A stretch of 64,000 nucleotides of DNA from Halarchaeum grantii (GTDB taxonomy: Archaea; Halobacteriota; Halobacteria; Halobacteriales; Halobacteriaceae), in contig NZ_BMPF01000001.1 in assembly GCF_014647455.2 (NCBI RefSeq), forward strand, positions 558,001 through 622,000, read 5' to 3'. Below are positions 35,462 to 43,687 of the stretch, piece by piece. Below the pieces are notes generated by a model that was not told where the DNA came from, made no database searches, and saw only the letters and a list, made by a program, of their open reading frames with translations. Position 1 is the stretch's first letter. Each line of letters opens with the position of its first letter. Position numbers and translations under genes: made by a program.

Positions 35462-36310
35462 CTACGTCGACGCGTCGACGACGCCTCCGGTTGCGTTTTC
35501 GAGCGTCGTGTGCACGGTGTACGCGGGGGTCTCGACGACGACCGGGGTGTCGGCGGTGACACCGGAGAACGTCGGTTCGAGCGTGAAGTTCCCCGCCGAG
35601 TCGATCTTCGTCGCCTCGCTCTGGTTCGCGCCGGCGACGCGAATCCACGCGGTCGCGTTCGCGTACTGCGCGCTCGTCGTGCCCTCGACGACGTACTCCC
35701 GAGTCGGCGTCCACCCGGGGCGCTCGCCGGCGACGGGGTAGTCGCGGCGGTGCCACTCCCAGTACCCCTCGTCGATGGCGTAGACGTCGTCGTAGCCGGC
35801 GTCGATGAGCGCGGCGGCGCGCAGCGAGGAGAGGTGGTGGGGGCAGCCGCAGTAGCAGATGACGCGGTCGCCCTCCGGCCAGTAGTCCACGGGGTCGCAG
35901 CCGTCGTAGGTGATGCCGGGCGCGGGGCTGCGGACGGCGCCGTAGACGTGCGAGCGGTCGTAGAGTGCGGGGTCGCGGGCGTCGGCGAAGCGCGCGGCAC
36001 CACGGAGCCACCAGTAGTGTGCGACGTCGACGGGAACGAGCGGCACCTCGACGCCGTCGGCGGTGTAGGTGTCGAAGGATTCGGGGTCCACGTCGCGCGT
36101 GGTCGGCGTCCGGGAGACCGCTGGAGGGATGCCGTCGGTCGGGGTGTCGTCGGCGGGGAGCGAGCCGCGATTAGCGGCGAAGGAGGCGGGGGCGCCACAG
36201 CCGTCGGGAGGGCCGTTTTCGAGGAATCGACTCCCGGGGGAGCCCCCGCAGCCGGCAGCGGCGCCGATGCCGGCGGCACCGAGGGCGGCGATGAAGTCGC
36301 GACGGTCCAT
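35462..36310 (-). CDS. Tat-exported lipoprotein with rhodanese domain
   Basis: A 282-residue exported protein. The N-terminus MDRRDFIAALGAAGIGAAAG followed by Cys21 combines a twin-arginine signal with a lipobox, typical of haloarchaeal lipoproteins. A rhodanese-like domain follows (about 80-190). Its active loop reads VICYCGCPHHLSS with cysteines at 152, 154 and 156; Cys154 is in the expected catalytic position. A C-terminal beta domain (about 200-282) has several Asn-X-Ser/Thr sequons. It could handle sulfur or cyanide at the outer membrane face. It lies downstream of the cupin gene with a 203-nt gap, so it probably has its own promoter. Confidence 0.8.
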   Translation of the reverse strand: MDRRDFIAALGAAGIGAAAGCGGSPGSRFLENGPPDGCGAPASFAANRGSLPADDTPTDGIPPAVSRTPTTRDVDPESFDTYTADGVEVPLVPVDVAHYWWLRGAARFADARDPALYDRSHVYGAVRSPAPGITYDGCDPVDYWPEGDRVICYCGCPHHLSSLRAAALIDAGYDDVYAIDEGYWEWHRRDYPVAGERPGWTPTREYVVEGTTSAQYANATAWIRVAGANQSEATKIDSAGNFTLEPTFSGVTADTPVVVETPAYTVHTTLENATGGVVDAST

Positions 36311-36513
36311 GTCGCGGCCTACGTGGAGGCGTGGGAAACCGTTTCTGGACGGGGACTCAGGCGGGGTCGACGGCCGCGACGGCGCCGCGGGACGTCCGGC
36401 CGTCGGCGACCGTGAGGGTGACGGGGTCGGGCGCGCGGTTGTAGACGCGTGTGGCGAGCGCGTTCAGGGAGGGAACCAGACGGGGGGAGACGCGCCGCCG
36501 ACCGCTCGCCGTC

Positions 36514-36891
36514 TCAGAGGCGTTCGAGGTCGGTGACGGTGCGTTCGTCGTCGGCCGCGTCCCCGGTGTTGCGCGTGCCCGCGGGTTCGAAGAGGAGGAC
36601 TTTCGCTTCGCCGTCCGCGACGGGGCGGTGTTCGACACCGGCGGGCGCGACGGTGAGGTCGCCGACGTCGAGGTGGACGGCGTCCGTCTCGCCGTCGTCT
36701 CGTCTGTACTCGACGGTGAGGTCGCCCTCGAGGAGGTAGAAGAGTTCGTCGGCGTCCGCGTGACTGTGCCAGACGAACGTCCCTTCGAGGCGCGCGACCT
36801 TGACGTGCTGACCGTTCAGCTCCGCGAGGACGCGCGGACTCCACGTCTCGTCGAACGACGCGAACGCCTCCGCGACCGACTTCGACTCCAT
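36514..36891 (-). CDS. cupin domain protein
   Basis: A 125-residue single-domain cupin. Motif 1 is FVWHSHADADELFYLLEGDL (metal-ligand His/His/Glu) near residues 39-58; motif 2 is APAGVEHRPVADGE near 82-95, with the fourth ligand His. It probably binds a divalent metal. Members of this group range from isomerases to dioxygenases, and nothing here selects among them. The start codon ATG at 36891 gives MESKSVAEAFAS. It is divergent from the aldo/keto reductase gene, 115 nt apart. Confidence 0.87.
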   Translation of the reverse strand: MESKSVAEAFASFDETWSPRVLAELNGQHVKVARLEGTFVWHSHADADELFYLLEGDLTVEYRRDDGETDAVHLDVGDLTVAPAGVEHRPVADGEAKVLLFEPAGTRNTGDAADDERTVTDLERL

Positions 36892-37006
36892 ACGTTACCG
36901 AGGACGCCCGCGGGGAAAACCGCCTCGGCCGACGCCTGCGGCGGGCATCGACGGGGCAGGCGCGCGGAGCGGAAGGCCGAAGGTGCGTGCCGAGGTAGCG
37001 GGGTGC

Positions 37007-37771
37007 ATGGACGACCTGCCGCCCGTCGGCCTCGGGACGATGGGCATCGACGACCCGGACGCCGTCGCCGCCGCCATCGACGCGGGCTACCGCCATCTGG
37101 ATACGGCGAGCATCTACGAGAACGAGGCCGTCGTCGGCGCGGGCATCGAGCGCGCGGAGACGCCGCGCGAGGAGCTGTTCGTCGCGACGAAGCTCTGGGT
37201 GGACGACCTCGCGGGCGAGCGCGTCCGTCCCGCGACCGAGGCGGCGCTCGAACGCCTCGGCCTCGACGCCGTGGACCTCCTCTACGCCCACCGGCCGCGC
37301 GGCGACTACGACCCGACGGAGACCCTGCCGGCGATGGACGCCGTGGTGGACGACGGCCTCGCGGCGCGCGTCGGCGTCTCGAACTTCCTCCCGGGCGACC
37401 TCGAACTCGTCCGCCAGCACCTCGACGCGCCGCTGTTCGCGAACCAGATCGAGCACCACCCCTACTGGGTGGAGGCGGAGACCGTCCGGGACGCCCGCGA
37501 GCACGACTACGCGCTCGTGGGGTACTCGCCGCTCGCGAACGGCGACGTCTTCGACGACGAGGTCCTCGCGGCGGTCGCGAGCGAGCGCGGCGCCTCGGTC
37601 GCGCAGGTCGCGGTCGCGTGGTGTCTCGAGCGCGCGGACGCCGTCATCCCGAAGGCGTCGTCGCTCGCCCACCAGCGCGACAACCTCGGGGCCGCCGACC
37701 TCGAGTTGACGGCCGACGAACTCGCGCGCATCGACGCCATCGAGCGCGAGAACGAGGTCTTCCCGGAGTAG
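37007..37771 (+). CDS. aldo/keto reductase
   Basis: A 254-residue NAD(P)H-dependent TIM-barrel reductase. It is shorter than the usual 270-320 residues but has all core motifs. GLGTMG comes first, then the catalytic tetrad Asp/Tyr in AIDAGYRHLDTASIYENEAV, Lys in VATKLWVDD, and His in LYAHRPRGDY. The nucleotide-binding IPKASSLAHQRDNL near 220 completes the set. It probably reduces 2,5-diketogluconate-like or other carbonyl substrates; the physiological one is unknown. I chose the second Met (37007, MDDLPPVG); the frame before it lacks coding character. Confidence 0.9.
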   Translation: MDDLPPVGLGTMGIDDPDAVAAAIDAGYRHLDTASIYENEAVVGAGIERAETPREELFVATKLWVDDLAGERVRPATEAALERLGLDAVDLLYAHRPRGDYDPTETLPAMDAVVDDGLAARVGVSNFLPGDLELVRQHLDAPLFANQIEHHPYWVEAETVRDAREHDYALVGYSPLANGDVFDDEVLAAVASERGASVAQVAVAWCLERADAVIPKASSLAHQRDNLGAADLELTADELARIDAIERENEVFPE

Positions 37772-37841
37772 GTACGCCATCGAGTGCCACGCCAGCGTCC
37801 TTCAGAAGACCATTTAGGCCGCGATAGCCTTCGAGTGGCTA

Positions 37842-39026
37842 ATGAGCTACAAGATCGGTCTCGTGGGGAAGCCCAGCGTGGGCAAGTCCTCCTTCTTCAA
37901 CGCGGCGACGATGAACGACGTGCCCGAGGGGGCGTATCCGTTCACGACCATCGACCCCGCAGTCGGCGAAGCGTACGTCCGCACGTCTTGTGCGGCCCCC
38001 GAGTTCGATTCGGAGTGCTCGCCGAACCTCGGGTACTGCGAGGACGGCGAGCGCTTCGTCCCGACACAGCTCGTCGACGTCGCCGGCCTCATCCCGGGCG
38101 CACACGAGGGGAAGGGCCTCGGGAACCAGTTCCTGACCGACCTGAACGAGGCGGACGTCCTCGTCCATATCGTCGACTTCTCCGGGAAGACGGACGCCGA
38201 GGGCGAGCCCACGGAGGGCCACGACCCCCGCGAGGACATCGACTTCCTCGAGGAGGAGCTCGACCAGTGGTACCTCGGCATCCTCCGGAAGGGCATCGAG
38301 CGCTTCGAGACGGCGCACACCACCGAGACGGAGCTCGAGGTCGAGCTCGCGGAGCAGATGAGCGCCTTCGGCACGAACAAGGACGAGATCAAGCAGATCA
38401 TCCTCGGTCTCGGCCTCGACCTCGACCCGGAGACGTGGGACGACGCGGACGAACTCGACCTCGCGCGCGCGATCCGCGAGCGCACGAAGCCGATGGTCGT
38501 CGCCGCGAACAAACTCGACACCCCGGAGGGGCAGGCGAACTACGCGGAGATCACCGACGACCCCGAGTACGAGGACGTCACCATCGTCCCGTGTAGCGTG
38601 CACGCGGAGAAGGCGCTGAAGAACGCCGCCGAGCAGGGCGTCGTCGACTACACGGCGGGCGACTCGGACTTCGACATCGTCGCGGACATCAGCGAGGAGC
38701 AGGAGGAGGGCCTCGAGCAGATCCGCGAGTTCGTCACCGAGTTCGACGGGACGGGCGTGCAGGACGCCCTCGAGACGGCGCTCTTCGAGGAGCTCGGCCT
38801 GAAGGCCATCTTCACGGGCGACGCGAGCCTCAACTGGACGCAGGGGCCGTTCCCGGACGTCTTCCTCCTCCCGGAGGACGCGACGGCGGAGGACTTCGCC
38901 TACCACATCCACTCGGACATCGGCGAGGGCTTCCTGCACGGGATCGACTGCCGCTCGAAGCGCCAGCTCGGCAAGGACACGGTGCTCGACCACAACGACG
39001 TGGTCGAGGTCGTCACGACGAACTAG
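37842..39026 (+). CDS. ychF: YchF/OLA1-like Obg-family P-loop NTPase
   Basis: A 394-residue Obg-family protein. G1 is GLVGKPSVGKSSF (residues 6-18), G3 is VDVAGLIPGAHEGKGLGNQF near 86-105, and the G4 position is VAANKLDTPEG near 222. A C-terminal TGS domain ends ...CRSKRQLGKDTVLDHNDVVE. YchF/OLA1 proteins typically hydrolyse ATP more readily than GTP and associate with ribosomes. Archaeal members are slightly longer, as here. CCATTTAGG at 37809-37817 is a TATA-like element about 28 nt upstream. It converges with the NUDIX gene across an unusual hairpin-rich spacer. Confidence 0.93.
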   Translation: MSYKIGLVGKPSVGKSSFFNAATMNDVPEGAYPFTTIDPAVGEAYVRTSCAAPEFDSECSPNLGYCEDGERFVPTQLVDVAGLIPGAHEGKGLGNQFLTDLNEADVLVHIVDFSGKTDAEGEPTEGHDPREDIDFLEEELDQWYLGILRKGIERFETAHTTETELEVELAEQMSAFGTNKDEIKQIILGLGLDLDPETWDDADELDLARAIRERTKPMVVAANKLDTPEGQANYAEITDDPEYEDVTIVPCSVHAEKALKNAAEQGVVDYTAGDSDFDIVADISEEQEEGLEQIREFVTEFDGTGVQDALETALFEELGLKAIFTGDASLNWTQGPFPDVFLLPEDATAEDFAYHIHSDIGEGFLHGIDCRSKRQLGKDTVLDHNDVVEVVTTN

Positions 39027-39050
39027 TCAGTCACGGTTGGCGCCGTTCGC

Positions 39051-39158
39051 CTACTGGCGGCGTCCTCGGTGACGCTCGGTTGTCGCCGCCGTCGCTCGCG
39101 GGTCGCATCGCTCCCCGCTCGCGTATTGGTGGCGCCCTCACGTCGTTCGGTTGCCACC
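39051..39158. repeat. two imperfect direct copies of a hairpin between convergent ychF and NUDIX genes
   Basis: Copy A has stem GGCGGCG (39056-39062) and CGCCGCC (39084-39090) with a 21-nt loop. Copy B has GGTGGC (39128-39133) and GCCACC (39153-39158). The flanks and loops are similar (CTCGGTTG and TTCGGTTG in the loops; GTCGCTCGCGG and GTCGCTCACGG after the stems), with a spacing of about 72 nt. The stem differences are paired (C-G replaced by T-A), so both still fold. They lie in the spacer between two stop codons and may act as a bidirectional transcription end or RNA-stability element. Confidence 0.45.
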
Positions 39159-39632
39159 TCAGTCGCTCACGGCGAGCGGGGCGGTGCTCGCGGGCCGGTC
39201 GCGCCCGCGCGGAATCGTGTGGAGGTAGTCGTCGAGGTCGAGCGCGAACGCCGCGGCGTCGGCGTTCGCGAGGTCGAGCCACCGGTAGTCGAACTCGGCG
39301 CCGACCTCCGCGCCCTCGCCGGTGACGGTATGGGTCCACGCGTCGCGGTGCTCGTGGACGGGGACGTGGTAGAAGTTGCGCACGTAGCGTCTGGCCTCGC
39401 GGCGCCGCCAGACGTCGGTCGTGAGGTGCCGGACGCCCTGGAAGGTCGCGAGTCCGCTCTCCTCGATGACCTCCCGAAAGAGCGCCTCGCGCGGGTCCTC
39501 GCCGGCCTCGACGGTCCCCTTCGGGACCTGATAGCCCGCGTGGCCGGGGCCCTCGAAGACCAGCAGCTCCGTGTCGTTCCGAGTGATGTACGCGCACGAC
39601 TTCTTGACGTACGTTACGTCCTCGTCCCTCAT
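39159..39632 (-). CDS. NUDIX hydrolase
   Basis: A 157-residue NUDIX pyrophosphohydrolase. The Nudix box GTVEAGEDPREALFREVIEE SG is intact at residues 39-60 and has the usual Gly, Arg-Glu and Glu-Glu residues. The preceding strand (DTELLVFEGPGHAGYQVPKG) and short length resemble dinucleoside polyphosphate or MutT-like members; the substrate is not determined by sequence. TATA-like CTATATG (reverse, 39656-39662) is centred 27 nt before the ATG at 39632, fitting a leaderless start. Confidence 0.9.
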   Translation of the reverse strand: MRDEDVTYVKKSCAYITRNDTELLVFEGPGHAGYQVPKGTVEAGEDPREALFREVIEESGLATFQGVRHLTTDVWRRREARRYVRNFYHVPVHEHRDAWTHTVTGEGAEVGAEFDYRWLDLANADAAAFALDLDDYLHTIPRGRDRPASTAPLAVSD

Positions 39633-39655
39633 ATCAGATCCTCATGCAGTAGTGA

Positions 39656-39721
39656 CATATAGTACTGTCCAAATACCCACCTAAAACAATACTAGGTACT
39701 GGTATCCACTCTCGGACAGTA
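39656..39721 (-). promoter_or_regulatory. NUDIX promoter with upstream inverted repeat
   Basis: The TATA-like CTATATG at 39656-39662 is followed upstream by the inverted 8-mers TACTGTCC (39663-39670) and GGACAGTA (39714-39721), 43 nt apart. The interval is AT-rich and contains CTAGGTACTGG. The left arm abuts the TATA box, so a protein bound there could control the NUDIX gene. Confidence 0.35.
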
Positions 39722-39752
39722 GTCCGTGTGGACGGGCGTGCAGCGAGTCGCC

Positions 39753-40100
39753 TCAGAGTTCGCGGTTCGCGTACGCGCCGAACCAGCCGCCGGCCGCGCC
39801 GAGGGCGATGGTGTACGCGACGAGGAAGACGACGACGACGAGGACGGCGACGATGCCGGCGGCGGCGACGTGAAGTGGGACGAACGGGACGAAGAGGGCG
39901 GCGACGAGGACGAGGAGGATGATGGGGAGGGAGGCGATGACGCCGGAGAGCGCGCCGACGCGGAGGCCCTCGCGCTCGTCGGGACCCTGGAGGTAGCCGG
40001 CGACGGCGCCACCGAGGGCTGGCGAGAGGAGCGTGAAGGAGAGGACGACGGACACGACCGCACCGAGGAGGGCGTTGAGGAGGGGACTTCGCTGTGCCAT
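39753..40100 (-). CDS. DUF5518 family small membrane protein
   Basis: A 115-residue protein with three hydrophobic regions (about residues 8-37, 48-72 and 76-105). The first is followed by the Gly-rich GGAVAGYLQGPDEREGLRVG that marks the haloarchaeal DUF5518 family. The function is unknown; several paralogues usually occur per genome. The gene stands alone between the NUDIX gene and a small soluble-protein gene on the same strand (44 nt upstream). Confidence 0.82.
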   Translation of the reverse strand: MAQRSPLLNALLGAVVSVVLSFTLLSPALGGAVAGYLQGPDEREGLRVGALSGVIASLPIILLVLVAALFVPFVPLHVAAAGIVAVLVVVVFLVAYTIALGAAGGWFGAYANREL

Positions 40101-40144
40101 ACGCTACGCATGGTGGCGCGAGCGCCTAAGCGTTTGTCCCCGAT

Positions 40145-40465
40145 TCAGGCGGACGCCGTCTCCGGGGCGGCGTCGACGCGGCGGAAGCCACGGGTTTCGG
40201 CAGCGGCGACGACGTCGCGCGGGTCCGCGTGCGGGAGTTCGTAGTGGCGTTCGCGCCCGGCGGGCGTGCGAACGAGGACGACGACGGCGCGGCCGGCGAC
40301 GTCATGGACGCGCGCGGTCACGCGGACGTCGTCCGCGCGAAGCGTGTGCGTTTGGGGCGCACGGGTCGTGATTTCGTCTCCGAGGTCCCAGCTCAGCCGG
40401 TTCGCCTCCGACGCGTCGAACGGAAGAGAGAGGTGTGACGCGCCGACCGATTCGCGGGAAGCCAT
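40145..40465 (-). CDS. small conserved haloarchaeal protein, unknown function
   Basis: A 106-residue soluble protein with alternating beta segments (DDVRVTARVHDVAGRAVVVL then RTPAGRERHYELPHADP) and no cysteine or membrane helix. I do not recognise a family with confidence. A TATA-like AATTATACC (reverse, about 40485-40494) lies about 25 nt upstream of the ATG at 40465. The start region is unusually AT-rich, including CCATGG near 40472. It may be co-transcribed with the DUF5518 gene 44 nt downstream. Confidence 0.6.
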   Translation of the reverse strand: MASRESVGASHLSLPFDASEANRLSWDLGDEITTRAPQTHTLRADDVRVTARVHDVAGRAVVVLVRTPAGRERHYELPHADPRDVVAAAETRGFRRVDAAPETASA

Positions 40466-40664
40466 ACCAACCCATGGTTATTCGGGAGGTATAATTGTGA
40501 CTGTTTCCTCGCGCGGCGGGCGAACCGCTGGACGGCGTCGAGAAAGGCGGGGAACGTGCGGCGAGCGTCGAAGGCGCGGACCGGCGTGACGGACGGCCGG
40601 AGAATGGCCGGGAGAACGGCGGTGGAGGTAGAGAACGGGGCGCGCTCGGCCGCGCGTGGCGCGT

Positions 40665-41273
40665 CTAGACGAGGCGGGCGAACGCGAGGTCGCCGCTCGT
40701 GTTCTTGATGTACGCGCGGACGGTCTGGCCCTCGCGGGCGCCGGGGACGAAGATGGTGTAGCGGCCGCGTTCGGCGACGCCGTCGCCCTTCCGGCCGGTG
40801 CCGGTGATCTCGAGCTCGTAGGTCTGGCCGGACTCGACGGTCTCCCGGACCGTGTGCGTGCTCTTGGGCTTCTTCTGGACGGGGCGGAACGCACCGCAGG
40901 CCGTACAGCGCAGGCGGTCGACGCCGTCCTCGGTGACGAGGCGGGTGTCGGGGAGGCCGCACTCCGAGCAGGTGACGAACTCGGCGACGTAGGCGTCGAT
41001 CGCGTCTTCGAAGTCGGCGACGGAGAACGAGCCGTTGTAGCGGGCGCGCTGGCCGTCGAACTGGCCGTTCGTCCCGAGTTCGCGCTGGACGTTCCGGAAG
41101 AGGTGCTCGGGGTCGCGCGAGACCGCGGTAGCGATCGCGCGGACGTTCGTCAGGCGGGTGAACGCGCCGTCCGTCTCCCCCTCGGGGTCGGGAATGGTGA
41201 GGCGGGCGTCGGCTTCGGCGGGGCGCTCGGGGAGGGCGTCGAACGCCCGGTCCAGCGCGATGGCGTAGTCCAT
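40665..41273 (-). CDS. eif2b: translation initiation factor aIF2 beta subunit with TRAM domain
   Basis: A 202-residue beta subunit of the archaeal initiator-tRNA carrier aIF2. The central alpha/beta domain (about residues 20-100) contains FRNVQRELGTNGQFDGQRAR. A zinc ribbon follows with cysteines at 102, 105, 123 and 126 (TCSECGL and RCTACGA). Residues about 143-202 form a TRAM domain (VESGQTYELEITGTGRKGDG, ending VRAYIKNTSGDLAFARLV). The TRAM fusion, which adds RNA binding, is the known haloarchaeal form, about 60 residues longer than other archaeal aIF2 beta. TATA-like GCTTTACG (reverse, 41298-41305) fits a leaderless start. It is divergent from the TIM-barrel gene. Confidence 0.95.
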   Translation of the reverse strand: MDYAIALDRAFDALPERPAEADARLTIPDPEGETDGAFTRLTNVRAIATAVSRDPEHLFRNVQRELGTNGQFDGQRARYNGSFSVADFEDAIDAYVAEFVTCSECGLPDTRLVTEDGVDRLRCTACGAFRPVQKKPKSTHTVRETVESGQTYELEITGTGRKGDGVAERGRYTIFVPGAREGQTVRAYIKNTSGDLAFARLV

Positions 41274-41375
41274 ACGGAACTGAGACGCGGGCGACGTAAA
41301 GCACCTCCGTGGGTCGTGTTATCGTCCGGTTGCCGGTGGGCGCGTCTTTTTGCCCGCCGAGGCGGAGTGGAGGGT

Positions 41376-42119
41376 ATGCGCGACTACGACGTCGCCGTCC
41401 AGACCGTCGTCTACCAGGACTACGACCTCGACGGCCTACTCGCCGAACTCGCGGAAACGCCGGTCGACACGGTCGAGCTCTGGGGCGCACACCTCTCGCC
41501 GGCCGACGACGAGGCCGCGATCGAAGCGGGCGAGGCCGCGCTCGCCGAGGCGGGCGTGAGCATCTGTGGTTACGGCGTCGCGGACCTCGAAGGGACCGAG
41601 GAGGCCGAGGCGCACGTCGCGTTCGCCGACCGCCTCGGCGCGGACTACGTCACCGTGAACTACCCGCCGGCGCGCGACGACATCACCGAGGCGCTCTGCG
41701 GCCTCGGCGAGACGTACGGCGTCGACGTCGCCATCCACAACTACTCGAGCGTTCACCACGACGACCTCGACGCGGTGTTCTCCTCGGTCGCGGACGTCCG
41801 GGACGTCCTCGCGCGCCACGACCACCCGCGTCTCGGCGTCTGCGTCGACACCGGTCACTTCCTCGTGATGGACGAGTCGCCCGAGGAGGCGGTGCCGGCG
41901 CTCGGCGAGCGGATACGCGCCGTCCATCTGAAGGACACCTCCGAGGCCGAAATCGAGGACGCGCCCGGCGCGGGCGTCCTCGACCTCCGCGAGTTCGTGG
42001 GGCTGCTCGACGAACACGCCACACTCGCCCAACCGCTCGTCGTCGAGTACGAACTGGACGAGGACGTCACGGCGGAACTCGTGGAGGCCTACGGGCGGAT
42101 TCGGGCGGCGATGGCCTGA
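41376..42119 (+). CDS. sugar phosphate isomerase/epimerase-like TIM-barrel protein
   Basis: A 247-residue AP-endonuclease-2-type TIM barrel (xylose isomerase-like superfamily). Metal-ligand candidates can be seen at barrel strand ends: VELWGAHLSP near residue 33, VAIHNYSSVHH near 120, GVCVDTGHFLVMDESPEEA near 155, AVHLKDTSEAE and a final VVEYELDEDV. The VDTGH motif is typical of the superfamily. The true reaction is unknown; homologues include hydroxypyruvate and tagatose isomerases. TCTTTTTGCC at 41344-41353 is a promoter candidate about 28 nt upstream. It is convergent with the permease gene. Confidence 0.82.
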   Translation: MRDYDVAVQTVVYQDYDLDGLLAELAETPVDTVELWGAHLSPADDEAAIEAGEAALAEAGVSICGYGVADLEGTEEAEAHVAFADRLGADYVTVNYPPARDDITEALCGLGETYGVDVAIHNYSSVHHDDLDAVFSSVADVRDVLARHDHPRLGVCVDTGHFLVMDESPEEAVPALGERIRAVHLKDTSEAEIEDAPGAGVLDLREFVGLLDEHATLAQPLVVEYELDEDVTAELVEAYGRIRAAMA

Positions 42120-42198
42120 ATCGGCGGGGGCGGAGGGATGAACGAGCGCGCCGGCACCGGACGGGACGACCACCCGGGGCGTCGCGTCGTCGCGTCGC

Positions 42199-43596
42199 TC
42201 AGTCGGTGGAGACGGCGTCGGCGTCGCGGTCGCCGGCGGGCACCTCGGGGTCGTCGAAGAGCGGGCTCTGCTCGCCGGGGACGAACGTGTTGAGGAGGAG
42301 CGCGGAGAGCGCGGTGACGATGACGGGTTCGCCGAAGAACGTCTCGGCGGCCCGCGGGAGGCCGGAGAGGGCTTCGGGCGTGGTGGCGACGCCGAGGCCG
42401 AGGCCGAGCGAGACGGCGAGGATGACCATGTTCCGTCGGTCGAGCGTCGTGTGGAGGGTGATGAGGCGCGCGCCGGAGGCGGCGACCATGCCGGCCATGA
42501 GGAGGACGGCGCCGCCGAAGACGGCGCTCGGGATGGTGGTGACGACGGCGCCGACCTTCGGGCTGAGGCCCAGCACCGCGAGCATGACGCCGGCGATGCC
42601 GACGACGTGGCGGCTCATCACGCCGGTGAAGTTGATGACGCCGGCGTTCTGCGAGAAGGACGTGACGGGGAACGCGCCGAACGCCCCGCCCAGCGAGCTC
42701 ATGAGGCCGTCCGTGAAGAGGCCGCCGCGGAACTCCTCGTCGGTAGGGGTGCGGCCCTCGGCGGACGTGACGCTGGACATGTCGCCGACCGTCTCCATCG
42801 CGGAGACGAGGAAGAGGAAGGCGAACGTGATGACGGGGACCGGCTGGATGGAGAAGCCGAAGCGCCCGGGCTGGGGGACCGCGAACCACGCGGCGGCGCC
42901 GACGGGGCCGAAGTCGACGAGGCCGGGCGCGACGCCCGTGACGGTGAGGGCGGCGGCGCCGACGTAGCCGGCGCCGATGGCGATGAGGGTGCTGAGGAGG
43001 CGGGTGACGCCGTCGGTGAACATGTTGAGGACGACGGCGACGCCGAGGACGAGCGCGGCGAGCGCGAGGTTGTAGAGCGCGCCGTAGTGCTCGGTGCCGG
43101 CGCCGCCGGCGGCGTTGTCCATCGCGGCCGGGACGAGGTAGAGGCCGATGATGACGACGACGAGGCCGGTGACGAGCGGCGGGAAATATTTTTGAATGCG
43201 CTTGAACTGCCAGCCGATGAGACCCTCGACGAGCCAGCCGGTGACGAGGATGGCGCCGAAGACGGCGCCGAGGCCGTAGTTCACGCCGATGGTGGCGGCG
43301 GCGCCGACGAAGGTGAAACTCGTCCCCATGACGACGGGGAGTTTCGCGCCGACCGGGCCGACCGTGTAGGCCTGCACGACGGTGGCGAGGCCGGAGAAGA
43401 GCAGGACCATCTGGACGATGTACGCGGTCGTGGCGGCGTCGAGTCCGACGGCGCCGGCGACGATGTACGCGACGGCGGTCGCGGGCACGATCATGACGGC
43501 GACGTGCTGGAGGCCGAGCAGTATCGCCTTCAGCCACGGCGGGCGGTCGTCGAGTCCGTATTCGAGGTCGATTTCGGTGTCCGTCTCGGACGCCAT
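42199..43596 (-). CDS. xanthine/uracil permease (NCS2 family)
   Basis: A 465-residue NCS2 nucleobase:cation symporter with about 14 hydrophobic helices. The signature region is VTSFSQNAGVINFTGVMSRHV near residues 302-322, and the substrate-binding Glu region reads LVSAMETVGDMSSVT near 254-268. The family imports uracil, xanthine or uric acid. It lies directly downstream of hpt on the same strand, which favours a purine. I chose ATG 43596 (MASETDTEID) because CCTTTATC (reverse, 43624-43631) places transcription start near 43600. The GTG at 43608 used by the longest frame would lie upstream of it. Confidence 0.92.
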   Translation of the reverse strand: MASETDTEIDLEYGLDDRPPWLKAILLGLQHVAVMIVPATAVAYIVAGAVGLDAATTAYIVQMVLLFSGLATVVQAYTVGPVGAKLPVVMGTSFTFVGAAATIGVNYGLGAVFGAILVTGWLVEGLIGWQFKRIQKYFPPLVTGLVVVIIGLYLVPAAMDNAAGGAGTEHYGALYNLALAALVLGVAVVLNMFTDGVTRLLSTLIAIGAGYVGAAALTVTGVAPGLVDFGPVGAAAWFAVPQPGRFGFSIQPVPVITFAFLFLVSAMETVGDMSSVTSAEGRTPTDEEFRGGLFTDGLMSSLGGAFGAFPVTSFSQNAGVINFTGVMSRHVVGIAGVMLAVLGLSPKVGAVVTTIPSAVFGGAVLLMAGMVAASGARLITLHTTLDRRNMVILAVSLGLGLGVATTPEALSGLPRAAETFFGEPVIVTALSALLLNTFVPGEQSPLFDDPEVPAGDRDADAVSTD

Positions 43597-43687
43597 CTTG
43601 TCCACCACGAACCCGCTCGCCCCGATAAAGGTTCCGTGTCCGCGCCTATTTCACCGCTCTACAGACACGAGATATGCACGACTGTGC

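Noticed and set aside
36357-36513. Reverse-strand open frame with a protein-like end (ATRVYNRAPDPVTLTVADGR) between the cupin and rhodanese genes
   Set aside because: No ATG, GTG or TTG start lies between the cupin stop and this segment, and the frame upstream runs through the cupin gene. It could be a gene remnant but cannot be supported.
40466-40664. 199-nt spacer upstream of the small protein gene, checked for a gene or RNA
   Set aside because: Apart from the TATA-like element near 40490 nothing recognisable was found.
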